The position numbers and the translations under genes are program-made. This document shows, in pieces, positions 16,135 through 24,181 of a stretch of DNA of 64,000 bases; positions within the stretch are counted from its first letter, which is position 1; each line of letters begins with the position of its first letter. Where the stretch lies: NCBI RefSeq assembly GCF_002160985.1, contig NZ_NFLQ01000003.1, forward strand, positions 62,001-126,000, read 5' to 3'. Source of the DNA: Lachnoclostridium sp. An118 (lineage in GTDB: Bacteria > Bacillota > Clostridia > Lachnospirales > Lachnospiraceae). Below the pieces are notes generated by a model. The model had not been told where the DNA came from and ran no database searches. It saw only the letters and a program-made list of their open reading frames with translations.

Positions 16135-18879
16135 TCACTCCTTCTTTTTCAGCTCATCCAGCACCTCCGGGGGCACATCCTCCAGAAGGTACCTCTTCAT
16201 CTTCGGAGCCGGGTCGAGATGCAGCGCCCGCAGCTCCTTTTTTGACTCCTGTATCTCCTCCAGCAGGTCCCTGGCCGAGATGCGCCGGGCCCCCTGGCCC
16301 ATGATGATGATCTGCTCCATCCCGTCGGAGGTGGCCACTGTCACCTGGTGCTCCCTGGCCATGTCGTGGACCGTCTTCTCAATGTACTGGTCCGCTGTCT
16401 CCGCCTCCCGGGTGTAGACCACGTGGATGTTGTGGTATTTCTGCACCTCGCCGGGATTTCCGGGCACCTTGTAGGCGTCAAAGACGAGGATCACTGTCAT
16501 GCGCCTGTAGCCCTGGTAGTCGCAGAGCACATCCATCAGCTTGTTCCTGGCAGCCTCGATATTGTCCTTTGCCAGCTCCTTTAAGTCCTCCCAGGCAAAA
16601 ATAATGTTGTACCCGTCCACGAGCAGGTACTCTCTCCCACTTTTTTTTGGAGCGCCCTTTGCCCTGTATGCATCCGGGGAGGTGCGGACCGTCCGCTTCC
16701 ACCCGGCCCGCTTCTGGCCCGCGTTTCCATAGGTCCGGGCAAAGATGGACTTCAGCTCCTCCTCGTCGATGACCTCCGAGTGGATGCGCCTCTTTCGCTC
16801 CTCCAGAGCAGTAAGCAGCTCCTCTTCTGGCATTTCCTCCTCAGGGTCCAGCCCTTCCACGTGCATGTACTCCTCCACCTGCTGCCAGGGCACCACAAAT
16901 CCGGCCCCGTGGGAACAGAATACGGAGGAGGCGGGATTTTCCAGGTCCCCCTCCGGGTCATACCGGGCTGCGCTGATGACCTCCTCCGGGTTGTGGCAGG
17001 GCTCGTACCCCTTCAGGCGGCAGGCAAAGCGCCCCCTCCCTCCGGTGTAGGACAGCACCTCCCGCATGTACCCCTGCATGGAAGCCACCGGGGCACTGCC
17101 TGTCAGCACCGCCGTCTCCTCCCCCACCGCAGGGGCATCAAACCGGCCGTCCATCCTCTGCACATCGGTCATGGCCCTCCCGATCATCTCCTGGGGCACC
17201 TCGATCCTGAACTCATACCAGGGCTCCAGAAGGACAGAGCGGGCCTTCATCAGCCCCTGCCGGACGGCCCGGTAGGTAGCCTGGCGGAAATCTCCGCCCT
17301 CGGTGTGCTTCTGGTGGGCCCGGCCGGCAATGAGGGTGATCTTCATATCCGTGATCTGGGCTCCCGTCAGCACTCCCCTGTGCTGCCTCTCTTCCAGGTG
17401 GGTCAGGATGAGCCGCTGCCAGTTGATGTCCAGCATATCCCGGCTGCAGGCCGTGTCAAATTCCAGGCCGCTCCCCCGCTCCCCCGGCTCCAGCAGGAGG
17501 TGGACCTCCGCATAGTGGCGCAGGGGCTCAAAGTGGCCCACCCCTTCCACAGTGTCCTCTATGGTCTCCTTGTACACGATGCTCCCCTCGTCAAAGGAGA
17601 CCGCCGCTCCAAACCGCTCCTGTATCAGGGATTTCAGCACATCTATCTGCACCTCCCCCATGATCTGGGTGTGGATTTCTTTTGTCTCCTCCCTCCACAC
17701 AATGTGGAGCTCCGGTATCTCCTCCTCCAGTGTCTTCAGCTTCAGATAGAGGCCGTGCACATCGCAGGCAGCCGGGGGAAGCACCCGGTAGGTGAGGACC
17801 GGCTCCAGCACCGGGAGGACCGAGGCTGTCTCGTATCCAAGCCCCTGGCCGGAATACGTCCCCTCCAGCCCGGTGACAGCGCAGACCACGCCGGGGCCCG
17901 CCTCCTGCACGGTCTGAAAACCGTTTCCGGCGTAGATCCGGATCTGGTCCACCTTCTGGCCTGTCCCCCTCTGGCCTGCTCCTTTCTGACCGGTCTCCTT
18001 CTGACCGCCCGCTTCCCCTGTACCGGAGTCCGCCATGTACTCGTCCAGGTTCATCTTCACCCGCAGGCATCCCCCGGTCACCTTCAGGTGGGTCAGCCTC
18101 TGACCGGAGGCATCCCTTGTGATCTTGTACACCCTGGCGCCAAACTCCTCCGGATACCACGGATATTCCATATAATTTCCCAATCCCTGAAGGAACGCCT
18201 CCACTCCCTCCATCTTCAACGCTGAGCCAAAGAAACAGGGAAAAATCCGCCTCTTTCGTATCAGCTCCCGGATGCTCTCCTCGTCCGGGGCCTCTCCCTC
18301 CAGGAACCGCTCCAACAGCGCCTCGTCGTGGAGGGCCATCCGCTCATCGAAATCCTCCGGATCCGAGAAGTCCTCGCACTCGTCGGAGAGCCTCTTTTTC
18401 ATCTCCTCCATGAGCGCCCTCTCATCCGTCCCCTCCTGGTCCATCTTGTTGACAAAGAGGAAGACCGGGATATGATATCTCTCCAGGAGATGCCACAGCG
18501 TCTCCACATGCCCCTGGACGCCGTCCGCGCCGCTGATGACAAGGACCGCGTAGTCCAGCACCTGCAGGGTCCGCTCCATCTCCGCCGAGAAATCCACATG
18601 CCCCGGCGTGTCCAGGAGGGTCACCTTCTTATCCCCGATGACCGTCTCCGCCTGCTTGGAAAAAATGGTGATCCCCCGGTCCTTTTCCATCTGGTCTGTG
18701 TCCAGGAAGGCGTCCCTGTGGTCCACCCGCCCCAGCTTTCGTATCTGGCCCGTGGTGTATAAAATGCCCTCCGCCAGCGTGGTCTTCCCCGCGTCCACGT
18801 GGGCTACAAGGCCGACGCAGAGGTGGTCCGCGGGCTCCATACCCGCGCGGTCTGTTCTATTGTCAGACGTATTTTCCAT
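16135..18879 (-). CDS. Ribosomal-protection-type translational GTPase fused to an NYN (Rae1/YacP-like) nuclease domain
   Basis: The 914-residue protein has two parts. Residues 1 to about 700 resemble Tet(M)/Tet(O)/EF-G-like GTPases, with G1 AHVDAGKTT (26-34), DRGITIF, DTPGHVDF and NKMDQEG, then the later elongation-factor domains. Residues about 749-914 match the NYN/PIN domain of YacP (Rae1), a ribosome-associated A-site mRNA endonuclease in Bacillus. Acidic residues are conserved in LLVDGYN, LVFDAY, ETADQYIE and VATSDG. A Gly/Gln-rich insertion (repeats of GQK and GQR) sits at about 285-305. The start has AAAGGGG upstream. The protein probably acts on stalled or drug-bound ribosomes. Tetracycline resistance cannot be assumed. 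Confidence 0.85.
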   Translation of the reverse strand: MENTSDNRTDRAGMEPADHLCVGLVAHVDAGKTTLAEGILYTTGQIRKLGRVDHRDAFLDTDQMEKDRGITIFSKQAETVIGDKKVTLLDTPGHVDFSAEMERTLQVLDYAVLVISGADGVQGHVETLWHLLERYHIPVFLFVNKMDQEGTDERALMEEMKKRLSDECEDFSDPEDFDERMALHDEALLERFLEGEAPDEESIRELIRKRRIFPCFFGSALKMEGVEAFLQGLGNYMEYPWYPEEFGARVYKITRDASGQRLTHLKVTGGCLRVKMNLDEYMADSGTGEAGGQKETGQKGAGQRGTGQKVDQIRIYAGNGFQTVQEAGPGVVCAVTGLEGTYSGQGLGYETASVLPVLEPVLTYRVLPPAACDVHGLYLKLKTLEEEIPELHIVWREETKEIHTQIMGEVQIDVLKSLIQERFGAAVSFDEGSIVYKETIEDTVEGVGHFEPLRHYAEVHLLLEPGERGSGLEFDTACSRDMLDINWQRLILTHLEERQHRGVLTGAQITDMKITLIAGRAHQKHTEGGDFRQATYRAVRQGLMKARSVLLEPWYEFRIEVPQEMIGRAMTDVQRMDGRFDAPAVGEETAVLTGSAPVASMQGYMREVLSYTGGRGRFACRLKGYEPCHNPEEVISAARYDPEGDLENPASSVFCSHGAGFVVPWQQVEEYMHVEGLDPEEEMPEEELLTALEERKRRIHSEVIDEEELKSIFARTYGNAGQKRAGWKRTVRTSPDAYRAKGAPKKSGREYLLVDGYNIIFAWEDLKELAKDNIEAARNKLMDVLCDYQGYRRMTVILVFDAYKVPGNPGEVQKYHNIHVVYTREAETADQYIEKTVHDMAREHQVTVATSDGMEQIIIMGQGARRISARDLLEEIQESKKELRALHLDPAPKMKRYLLEDVPPEVLDELKKKE

Positions 18880-18917
18880 GAAAATACCCCTTTCTGTACT
18901 GTAATAATGACTGTATT

Positions 18918-18946
18918 ATCATAGCACAAAAAGGGGTGTAAGTCGA
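18918..18946 (-). promoter_or_regulatory. Possible extended -10 promoter for the GTPase-NYN gene
   Basis: On the minus strand TGCTATGAT fits an extended -10 element about 40 bases before the start codon. The -35 region (TCGACT) is weak. Confidence 0.4.
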
Positions 18947-18961
18947 TAAAGCGTTGTTTTT

Positions 18962-19504
18962 CTATCTGCCAAGATATTCAGTGACTACTCCGGCAAACAG
19001 CTCCGCGTTTGTCAGGATGGCCGGATGTCCGCCTGTCTTGAACATGTGTACCGTGCCATTTTGTACGATCCTGCTCATCTGCTCGTATTCCTCCTCCATA
19101 TCCCTGCGGCACATCTCGTCCTCTGCGCTTCCCACAAACAGGACCGGGGTGCGCAAATCCTCCAGCGGCCTGCCAAACAGAGGTATCCTGTCCTCGGCAC
19201 ATTTTGTGAGTGCCTGGGTATTCAGATCCACGACCGCTTCCCAGTCTTCGCCCTGGCACCATTCGTAGAATTGTCTGGCATGAAGGTCCTGTTTGGCCAA
19301 AGCTCTTTCTCTCAGCAGATTTTCCGCAAATTCCTCATGTAAGGTTCTGCCGTCAAAACTGTCAGCGACAACCTTGTCTATAAGGTCGGGCCGCTTTAAT
19401 GCTGTATTGACAGCAACCCAGGCCCCGCCGCTTGTTCCCAGAAGATTTACCTTCTCAAGCTTCAGGTGTTCGATAAGCCCAATGACCTGTTCAGCCTCCT
19501 GCTT
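18962..19504 (-). pseudogene. 5'-truncated alpha/beta hydrolase remnant
   Basis: An open frame of about 180 codons begins directly after a stop codon and has no start site. It reads through the nucleophile elbow LLGTSGGAWVA, the acid-bearing strand VLFVGSAEDE and the terminal His in FKTGGHPAI, so it is the C-terminal two thirds of an alpha/beta hydrolase. The lid and catalytic Asp/His remain, but the N-terminal strands and oxyanion loop are gone. Upstream it joins directly to a piece of another gene. A short product from an internal TTG at 19300 would lack the nucleophile, so I regard the gene as dead. Confidence 0.7.
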
Positions 19505-19547
19505 TTATGGCCTTATTATACATCATCAGCCCGGGAAAGACAGCTTT

Positions 19548-19652
19548 TTACTCCGTTTTCCCGCCTGGTATCCGCGCGGACCAGAGCACAATGCTGATGA
19601 GGCCCATCAGGTACACCAGGAAGCTGACACGCCAGCTGCTGTCTGCCAGAAG
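19548..19652 (-). pseudogene. Fragment of a membrane transporter, probably MFS
   Basis: Thirty-five codons without a start read SSWRVSFLVYLMGLIS and on, then stop. This looks like one helix of a major-facilitator permease. It lies between the truncated hydrolase and a terminator, so a deletion has probably fused remains of two genes here. The assignment to MFS rests on a single helix. Confidence 0.4.
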
Positions 19653-19675
19653 GCTTTATCAAATTTTAAAAAGCC

Positions 19676-19712
19676 AAAAAAATGCGCAGGTCCTGTCTGG
19701 ACTTACGCATTT
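19676..19712 (-). terminator. Terminator downstream of the ornithine-cyclodeaminase-like gene
   Basis: On the minus strand a 13-base stem starting AATGCG with a 5-base loop and one mismatch is followed by TTTTTTT, about 125 bases after the gene at 19836 ends. Confidence 0.75.
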
Positions 19713-19835
19713 TTGCTGCTCAACGTAACTATGTTAGCACCTCATTTGAGAAAAAGTCAAATGGATTTTAAGATCCTTCCGCTTTTCTACTCTCCTCCGT
19801 TCAGCAGCGCCTCTTTTTATACGTGCGGAATGCTC

Positions 19836-20936
19836 CTACATCAGCCCCAGCCCCTTGACGGTCAGAGAGATAAAGTCCTGCACATTGGTCACAATGGTGG
19901 TGGCCGAGAGACTTCCCCGGTCCAGCAGCTTGTTCACAACGAACTCATCCGCGTCCACTGTGTAGAGGAAGACAGGCCGCACGGTCCCGTCCTCTGTCGC
20001 AGTGTAGGAGGGGGTCATATTTCCCGTGGCGATAGTGTGGAGCATAGTGGCCAGGCAGATGACCGTGGTGGCCTTCTCCACCATGGCCCGCATGGCACTC
20101 TGTCCTGCGTAGGCGTCCCCAATTACTTCCGGAAGGGGGCCGTCATCGCGGATGGAGCCGGTGAGCACAAAGGGCACGTCATTTTTCACGCAGCTGTAAA
20201 TGATGCCGTTGTCAATCCTGTAGTCCTCTATGAACCGGGGGATAGAACCGCTCCTCCTCACCCGGTTCAGCACGTCCAGGTGATTGTAGTGGCCGTTGGG
20301 ATGGCATTTCTGGGTGTAGATATCCTGTCCCAGGGCCGTGTGGAACATGGCCCCCTCCAGGTCGTGGGTGGCCAGGGCATTTCCGGCCATAAGGCCGTCC
20401 ACATAGCCGTTGTCGATCATGGCTGACATGGCCTTTCTGGCATCAGCGTCAAAGGAAAAGGCAGGTCCCATGACCCAGACCACATTGCCGTGCTCCCTCT
20501 CATACCTCAGCAGCTCAAACAGCCTGTCATAGTCCCTGGCATAGGAGGTCTCCCGGCTTCTCCCCTGCCGGAACACAAACTGGTCCTCCGAGGCATCTCT
20601 GGGCTTCTCAAATCCAGTGGTGTGGAGGTAGATCCCCTCCTCCCCTCTCTCCGTCCGGCCCAGTATCACCCGGTCTCCCCTTTTCAGATTCCTGTTCTCA
20701 ACCACCTTCAGGGTCCCGTCCCTGTCCCAGACCACGCTGGCGTCCATCCTGGACCTTGTCGGGAGCAGCCACTCCCCGTTCAGCTTAAAATATTCCGGGT
20801 ACATGGACGTGCTGTGATAAGCTTCCGGCGCCACGCCGTCCTTCTCCACTACCTCCCAGCGGGCGTCCGGCGCGTTTTTCAGCTCCTCCGCGGAAAAATC
20901 CGGGGCCTCGTATCCTGGCATCTTAAACATCTGCAT
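19836..20936 (-). CDS. LOR/SDH-domain protein, archaeal-type ornithine-cyclodeaminase-like
   Basis: The 366-residue protein matches what I know of the TIGR00300-type (LOR/SDH bifunctional conserved domain) family. Members include archaeal ornithine cyclodeaminases and the C-terminal half of cyanobacterial ArgZ. Recognisable parts are VVWVMGPAFSFDADARKAM, GYVDGLMAGNALATHDLEGA, GHYNHLDVLNRVRRSGS, SIRDDGPLPEV and NVQDF. Ornithine cyclodeaminase makes proline and ammonia from ornithine using NAD. The start has AAGGAG, and the gene lies 77 bases after an amidohydrolase, probably in one transcript. The family call is fair; the reaction is inferred. Confidence 0.6.
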   Translation of the reverse strand: MQMFKMPGYEAPDFSAEELKNAPDARWEVVEKDGVAPEAYHSTSMYPEYFKLNGEWLLPTRSRMDASVVWDRDGTLKVVENRNLKRGDRVILGRTERGEEGIYLHTTGFEKPRDASEDQFVFRQGRSRETSYARDYDRLFELLRYEREHGNVVWVMGPAFSFDADARKAMSAMIDNGYVDGLMAGNALATHDLEGAMFHTALGQDIYTQKCHPNGHYNHLDVLNRVRRSGSIPRFIEDYRIDNGIIYSCVKNDVPFVLTGSIRDDGPLPEVIGDAYAGQSAMRAMVEKATTVICLATMLHTIATGNMTPSYTATEDGTVRPVFLYTVDADEFVVNKLLDRGSLSATTIVTNVQDFISLTVKGLGLM

Positions 20937-21013
20937 CGCTCTCCTTCTCCCACACTTCCTGTCGTCTGTCCTGCTCTCCCCGCCGCATCCCCTTTGCCTG
21001 CATCAGCGTCCGG

Positions 21014-22618
21014 TCAGCTTCGGCTGTACACGCAGCGGCCTCCTATATAGGTCTGGTCCACCTGCACCTGGTCGATTTCCTCAGCGGGGATCTCCAGTAT
21101 ATCCCGGTCCAGCACGAGGAAATCTGCCTTGTATCCCTCTCTCAGCTGCCCCAGCCTGTCAAATCCCACCATGTCGGCGGACTCCTTTGTGTAGAGGATG
21201 ACAGCCGTCTCTACGTCCACCGCCTGGTCCTTCCCGCAGTCTGTCCCGTCCCAGGCCCGGCGGGTCACCGCCCCCTTGATGTTGGGGAAGGGGTCTGAGG
21301 GAACAGCCCAGGACGTGGCCGGCGCATCTGTGGAAAAGCAGAGCTTCACGCCGCTGTCCAGCAGATCTCTCACAGGGTAGCATCTCTTCATCCACTCCTG
21401 CCCCAGGTTGTTCAGGTAGCTCTCGATCTCCGCATACATGAAAATGGGCTGGGTGACAAAGCCGATGCCTTTTTCCGCCGCCTTGCGCACGCTGTCCTTT
21501 GCGGGGTCTGTGATGTGCTCCACCCGCACATAGGGCTCCGGCCCATCGTTCCATTTTTCCTCACGGGCCGCCCGGTCCACCACTCTCGCAATGGCCCTTG
21601 TGCCCATGGCGTGCATGGAGAGCTGGCAGTGTTTTTCCTTGCAGAACTGAATGGCCGTCTCCATCTGCCTGTCGCTGCACACGGAAATCCCGCAGGAGTC
21701 CGTTCCCAGATAGGGCTCCGCCATCCAGGCGGTCCGGCCGGACACGCTGCCGTCCCCTATGAGCTTGAGACCGGAGACAAATATCTGCTGTCCCCTGTCA
21801 AAGCGCTCCCCGGGAATACAAAAGTCCGGGTCATCCATAAAGAAATCCCACATGTAGTACACGCCCACCTCCTGGAGGAAGCCTTGCTCCGCCGCCTCCC
21901 GGTAGAGGGGATAGTTGTCCCCGCTGTCCAGATTTCCCATGTCCGTCACAGCCACAATGCCCTGGGATGTGAGGAGCCGGCCCAGCTCGACCAGGCTCTC
22001 CACCTTCTCCTCCCGCTCCGGCACAGGCATAAAAGGCGTCACGAGATTTCTGGCATTTTCCTTCAGCACCCCTGTAGGCTCTCCCTTTTCATCTCTCTCG
22101 ATCTCTCCGCCCTCCGGGTCCGGCGTGTTCCGGTCTATGCCCGCCAGCTCAAGGGCCCTGCTGTTCACGCACCGGATGTGCCCGCATGTGCGGATGATGG
22201 ACACCGGCGCGTCGCTGCAGCCCCGGTCCAGGTCCCAGCGGGTGATAGAGCGCTTCTCCGCAAACTTGCCCTCATCGTACCCCCAGCCCTGGATCCAACC
22301 GTCCGGCCCCTGCTCCTCTCTCTTCTGCCTGATGGCCTGTACAAGCTCCTCAATAGAGTGGATCTTCGGCGGCAGGGCTGATATCTGTCTGCTGAAGTCC
22401 GCCAGCATGACAGGGTGCATGTGGGCGTCCACAAATCCCGGAAGTACCCGGCGGCCCCCAAGGTCCACCCGGGCGCATCCCGCAGGAGCCGCCTCCTCCA
22501 CTTCCTCTCTCGTCCCCACCTTCCGGACCAGACCGCCCTCCACGAGCATGGCCTCCCCGTACAGGCTGTCCCTGTCCGATGTGAAAATCTTCCCGTTTTC
22601 ATAGATACAATTGTCCAT
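21014..22618 (-). CDS. YtcJ-like amidohydrolase (exoenzyme-regulatory/NfdA type)
   Basis: A 534-residue metal-dependent amidohydrolase. It has the first metal motif GFVDAHMHP (His about 66 and 68), a middle region with GQQIFVSGLKLIGDGS (the carboxylated-Lys region), HAMGTRAI and VEHI, and the late Asp in LCFSTDAPA. The family cleaves amide or N-formyl bonds of small molecules; this substrate is unknown. I start at MDNCIYENG, where GGAGGT lies 11 bases upstream. It is preceded by a clear promoter and a leader with an attenuator-like hairpin, and followed by the ornithine-cyclodeaminase-like gene. Confidence 0.85.
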   Translation of the reverse strand: MDNCIYENGKIFTSDRDSLYGEAMLVEGGLVRKVGTREEVEEAAPAGCARVDLGGRRVLPGFVDAHMHPVMLADFSRQISALPPKIHSIEELVQAIRQKREEQGPDGWIQGWGYDEGKFAEKRSITRWDLDRGCSDAPVSIIRTCGHIRCVNSRALELAGIDRNTPDPEGGEIERDEKGEPTGVLKENARNLVTPFMPVPEREEKVESLVELGRLLTSQGIVAVTDMGNLDSGDNYPLYREAAEQGFLQEVGVYYMWDFFMDDPDFCIPGERFDRGQQIFVSGLKLIGDGSVSGRTAWMAEPYLGTDSCGISVCSDRQMETAIQFCKEKHCQLSMHAMGTRAIARVVDRAAREEKWNDGPEPYVRVEHITDPAKDSVRKAAEKGIGFVTQPIFMYAEIESYLNNLGQEWMKRCYPVRDLLDSGVKLCFSTDAPATSWAVPSDPFPNIKGAVTRRAWDGTDCGKDQAVDVETAVILYTKESADMVGFDRLGQLREGYKADFLVLDRDILEIPAEEIDQVQVDQTYIGGRCVYSRS

Positions 22619-22638
22619 TGACTCACTACACCTCCAGG

Positions 22639-22725
22639 CGGCAAGAGACAAAGGGCTCTTACCGCATAATAAAAAAACAGGCACTTCACTCAAAGCTGAA
22701 GCACCATTGCTATGTCCTACAGATA
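22639..22725 (-). promoter_or_regulatory. Leader with attenuator-type terminator before the amidohydrolase
   Basis: Between the promoter and the start codon lies a 9-base stem (TGAAGCACC/GGCACTTCA at 22697-22705 and 22680-22688, with wobble pairs) followed on the minus strand by TTTTTTTATT. A second hairpin (CGGTAAGAG/CTCTTGCCG, 22639-22664) follows just before the Shine-Dalgarno site. A terminator inside the leader suggests regulated read-through. A five-codon reading frame (ATG GTG CTT CAG CTT TGA) runs into the terminator stem. Confidence 0.6.
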
Positions 22726-22755
22726 ACTATACTCTCTTTCACCGGGGCGTGTCAA
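22726..22755 (-). promoter_or_regulatory. Sigma-A promoter for the amidohydrolase leader
   Basis: On the minus strand TTGACA and TATAGT are separated by 18 bases, about 110 bases before the amidohydrolase ATG. Confidence 0.75.
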
Positions 22756-22762
22756 TATTTTC

Positions 22763-22802
22763 AAAAAAACGGCCTCTCACCTCAGGTGAAAGCGCCGTTT
22801 TC
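22763..22802 (-). terminator. Terminator of the EIIC-type permease gene
   Basis: On the minus strand AAAACGGC/GCCGTTTT arms close an inner CACCT/AGGTG hairpin, followed by TTTTTTT, 38 bases after the permease stop. Confidence 0.75.
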
Positions 22803-22840
22803 AATCTCTATGTTCGATCACTTTTCAATGGCTGCCCGTT

Positions 22841-23947
22841 TTACTGCAAGGCCAGGTCTCCGTCCTTCACCCACCCCAGCCGGCGGCATACCTGATTGAT
22901 GGCAGGGGCCAGTATGGCGGGGAGCACAAAGGAGATCAGGATGAGCCCTATCCAGTCGAAGGCGGAGGGGGACATGGCCGCAGCCCCGTTTGCGAGAGCC
23001 GTCTCGCTGGGGGCGATCCAGCCGGTCCAGACGCCCAGCTGGCCGCACAGTCCGCAGGTTCCCATGCCGGAGTTGATGGCATCGCCGTTCATCTGCAGCC
23101 GGAAGACGCAGGTGGCGATGGGGCCGGTTATAGCCGATGCCACTGTGGGGGCGATCCAGATGCGGGGATTTCTGACAATATTGGGCATCTGCAGCATGGA
23201 GGTGCCAAGCCCCTGGCTCACCAGGCCGCCCAGGCCGTTCTCCTTGAAGCTCATGACCGCAAAGCCCACCATCTGGGCACAGCAGCCCGCCACTGCAGCT
23301 CCTCCCGCAAGACCTGTCAGTCCAAGGACAGAGCAGATAGCCGCGGAGGAGATGGGCAGCGTCAGCGCCACTCCCACCAGCACGGACACTACAACGCCCA
23401 TCAGGAAGGGCTGCAGTTCCGTGGCCTGCATGATGAGCTGGCCAAAGGCGCTGGCCGCAAGGCCGATAGGCGGCGCGATGACCCAGGCGGAGCCGATGCC
23501 CACCAAGGTGGTGACAATGGGCGTCACCAGAATGTCGATCTTCGTCTCCTTGCTGACCGCTTTTCCCACCTCGGCAGCGATGATAGCCACAAAGAGGACC
23601 GCCAGCGGCCCTCCGGCCTGTCCAAGAGCATTGCAGGCATAGCCTACTGTCGCCAGTGAAAACAGTACCAGCGGCGGCGCCTGCAGGGCATAACCGATGG
23701 CCACGGCCATGGCAGCTCCGCTCATAAAGGAGGCCATGCCTCCGATGGTATAGCCCACACCGTTGATGGTGATGAGCTGGGCCGTGAGAAAGCCGACATG
23801 GAACTGACTTCCGATGGTATTCAGGATCGTGCCGATGAGCAGAGAGCAGAACAGTCCCTGGGCCATGGCGCCCAGGGCGTCTATGCCGTAACGCCTGGCA
23901 GAGATGACGATATTTTTCCGTTTCAGAAAGGCTTTTACATTTTCCAT
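22841..23947 (-). CDS. PTS EIIC_2-family membrane protein (PfoR-like)
   Basis: A very hydrophobic 368-residue protein with about ten membrane helices, rich in Gly and Ala. It matches the PTS_EIIC_2 family that includes clostridial PfoR (GVGYTIGGMASFMSGAAMA, MFSLAT-like VLFSLATVGYACNALGQAGGP, QMPNIVRNPRIWIAPT, GPIATCVFRLQMN). No EIIA or EIIB domain is attached or adjacent, so transport by phosphorylation is doubtful. The start MENVKAFLKRKN has GGGAG upstream. A 44-bp palindrome covers the probable promoter, so the gene is likely under a dedicated regulator encoded elsewhere. Confidence 0.8.
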   Translation of the reverse strand: MENVKAFLKRKNIVISARRYGIDALGAMAQGLFCSLLIGTILNTIGSQFHVGFLTAQLITINGVGYTIGGMASFMSGAAMAVAIGYALQAPPLVLFSLATVGYACNALGQAGGPLAVLFVAIIAAEVGKAVSKETKIDILVTPIVTTLVGIGSAWVIAPPIGLAASAFGQLIMQATELQPFLMGVVVSVLVGVALTLPISSAAICSVLGLTGLAGGAAVAGCCAQMVGFAVMSFKENGLGGLVSQGLGTSMLQMPNIVRNPRIWIAPTVASAITGPIATCVFRLQMNGDAINSGMGTCGLCGQLGVWTGWIAPSETALANGAAAMSPSAFDWIGLILISFVLPAILAPAINQVCRRLGWVKDGDLALQ

Positions 23948-23976
23948 AGCAAAACCAAACTCCCATTCCTTAATAT

Positions 23977-24020
23977 ATAGTAAAGTACACATGTGTCTTG
24001 ACACATGTGTACTTTACTAT
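23977..24020. promoter_or_regulatory. 44-bp perfect palindrome, probable operator of the EIIC-type gene
   Basis: Twenty-base arms (ATAGTAAAGTACACATGTGT and its exact complement) flank a 4-base spacer, 30 bases upstream of the permease start. AAGACA and TATATT 16 bases apart on the minus strand place a promoter across it. There is no adjacent T-run, which argues for an operator rather than a terminator. Confidence 0.7.
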
Positions 24021-24149
24021 ACTGCTATATGGAAGGCTTGTCAATCCTTTCCTGCCATGGAGCTTTACTTTTTATCTCTCCAGGGCAGAGCGTCCTCTGC
24101 CTTAGCATAGTCTCATTCCCTCCCAGACACGGCCGGATCCTGCCCTGAC

Positions 24150-24181
24150 GGGCGCTATGCCACTATTTTCGCATAGCGCCC
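24150..24181 (-). terminator. Hairpin across the stop codon of the DUF2828 gene
   Basis: GGGCGCTATGC/GCATAGCGCCC is a perfect 11-base stem with a 10-base A-rich loop, and it includes the TAG stop. No T-run follows, so it may act with Rho or protect the 3' end. Confidence 0.45.

Noticed and set aside
16135-18879. Naming the GTPase-NYN protein a tetracycline-resistance gene
   Set aside because: The family resemblance is clear, but the NYN fusion, the insertion and its chromosomal setting beside greA make resistance unproven.
22639-22725. A T-box or a known riboswitch
   Set aside because: The leader is too short and lacks the T-box sequence and other aptamer signatures that I could recognise.
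24150-24181. A classical intrinsic terminator after DUF2828
   Set aside because: The stem is perfect but no T-run follows on the minus strand, so I list it only with low confidence.
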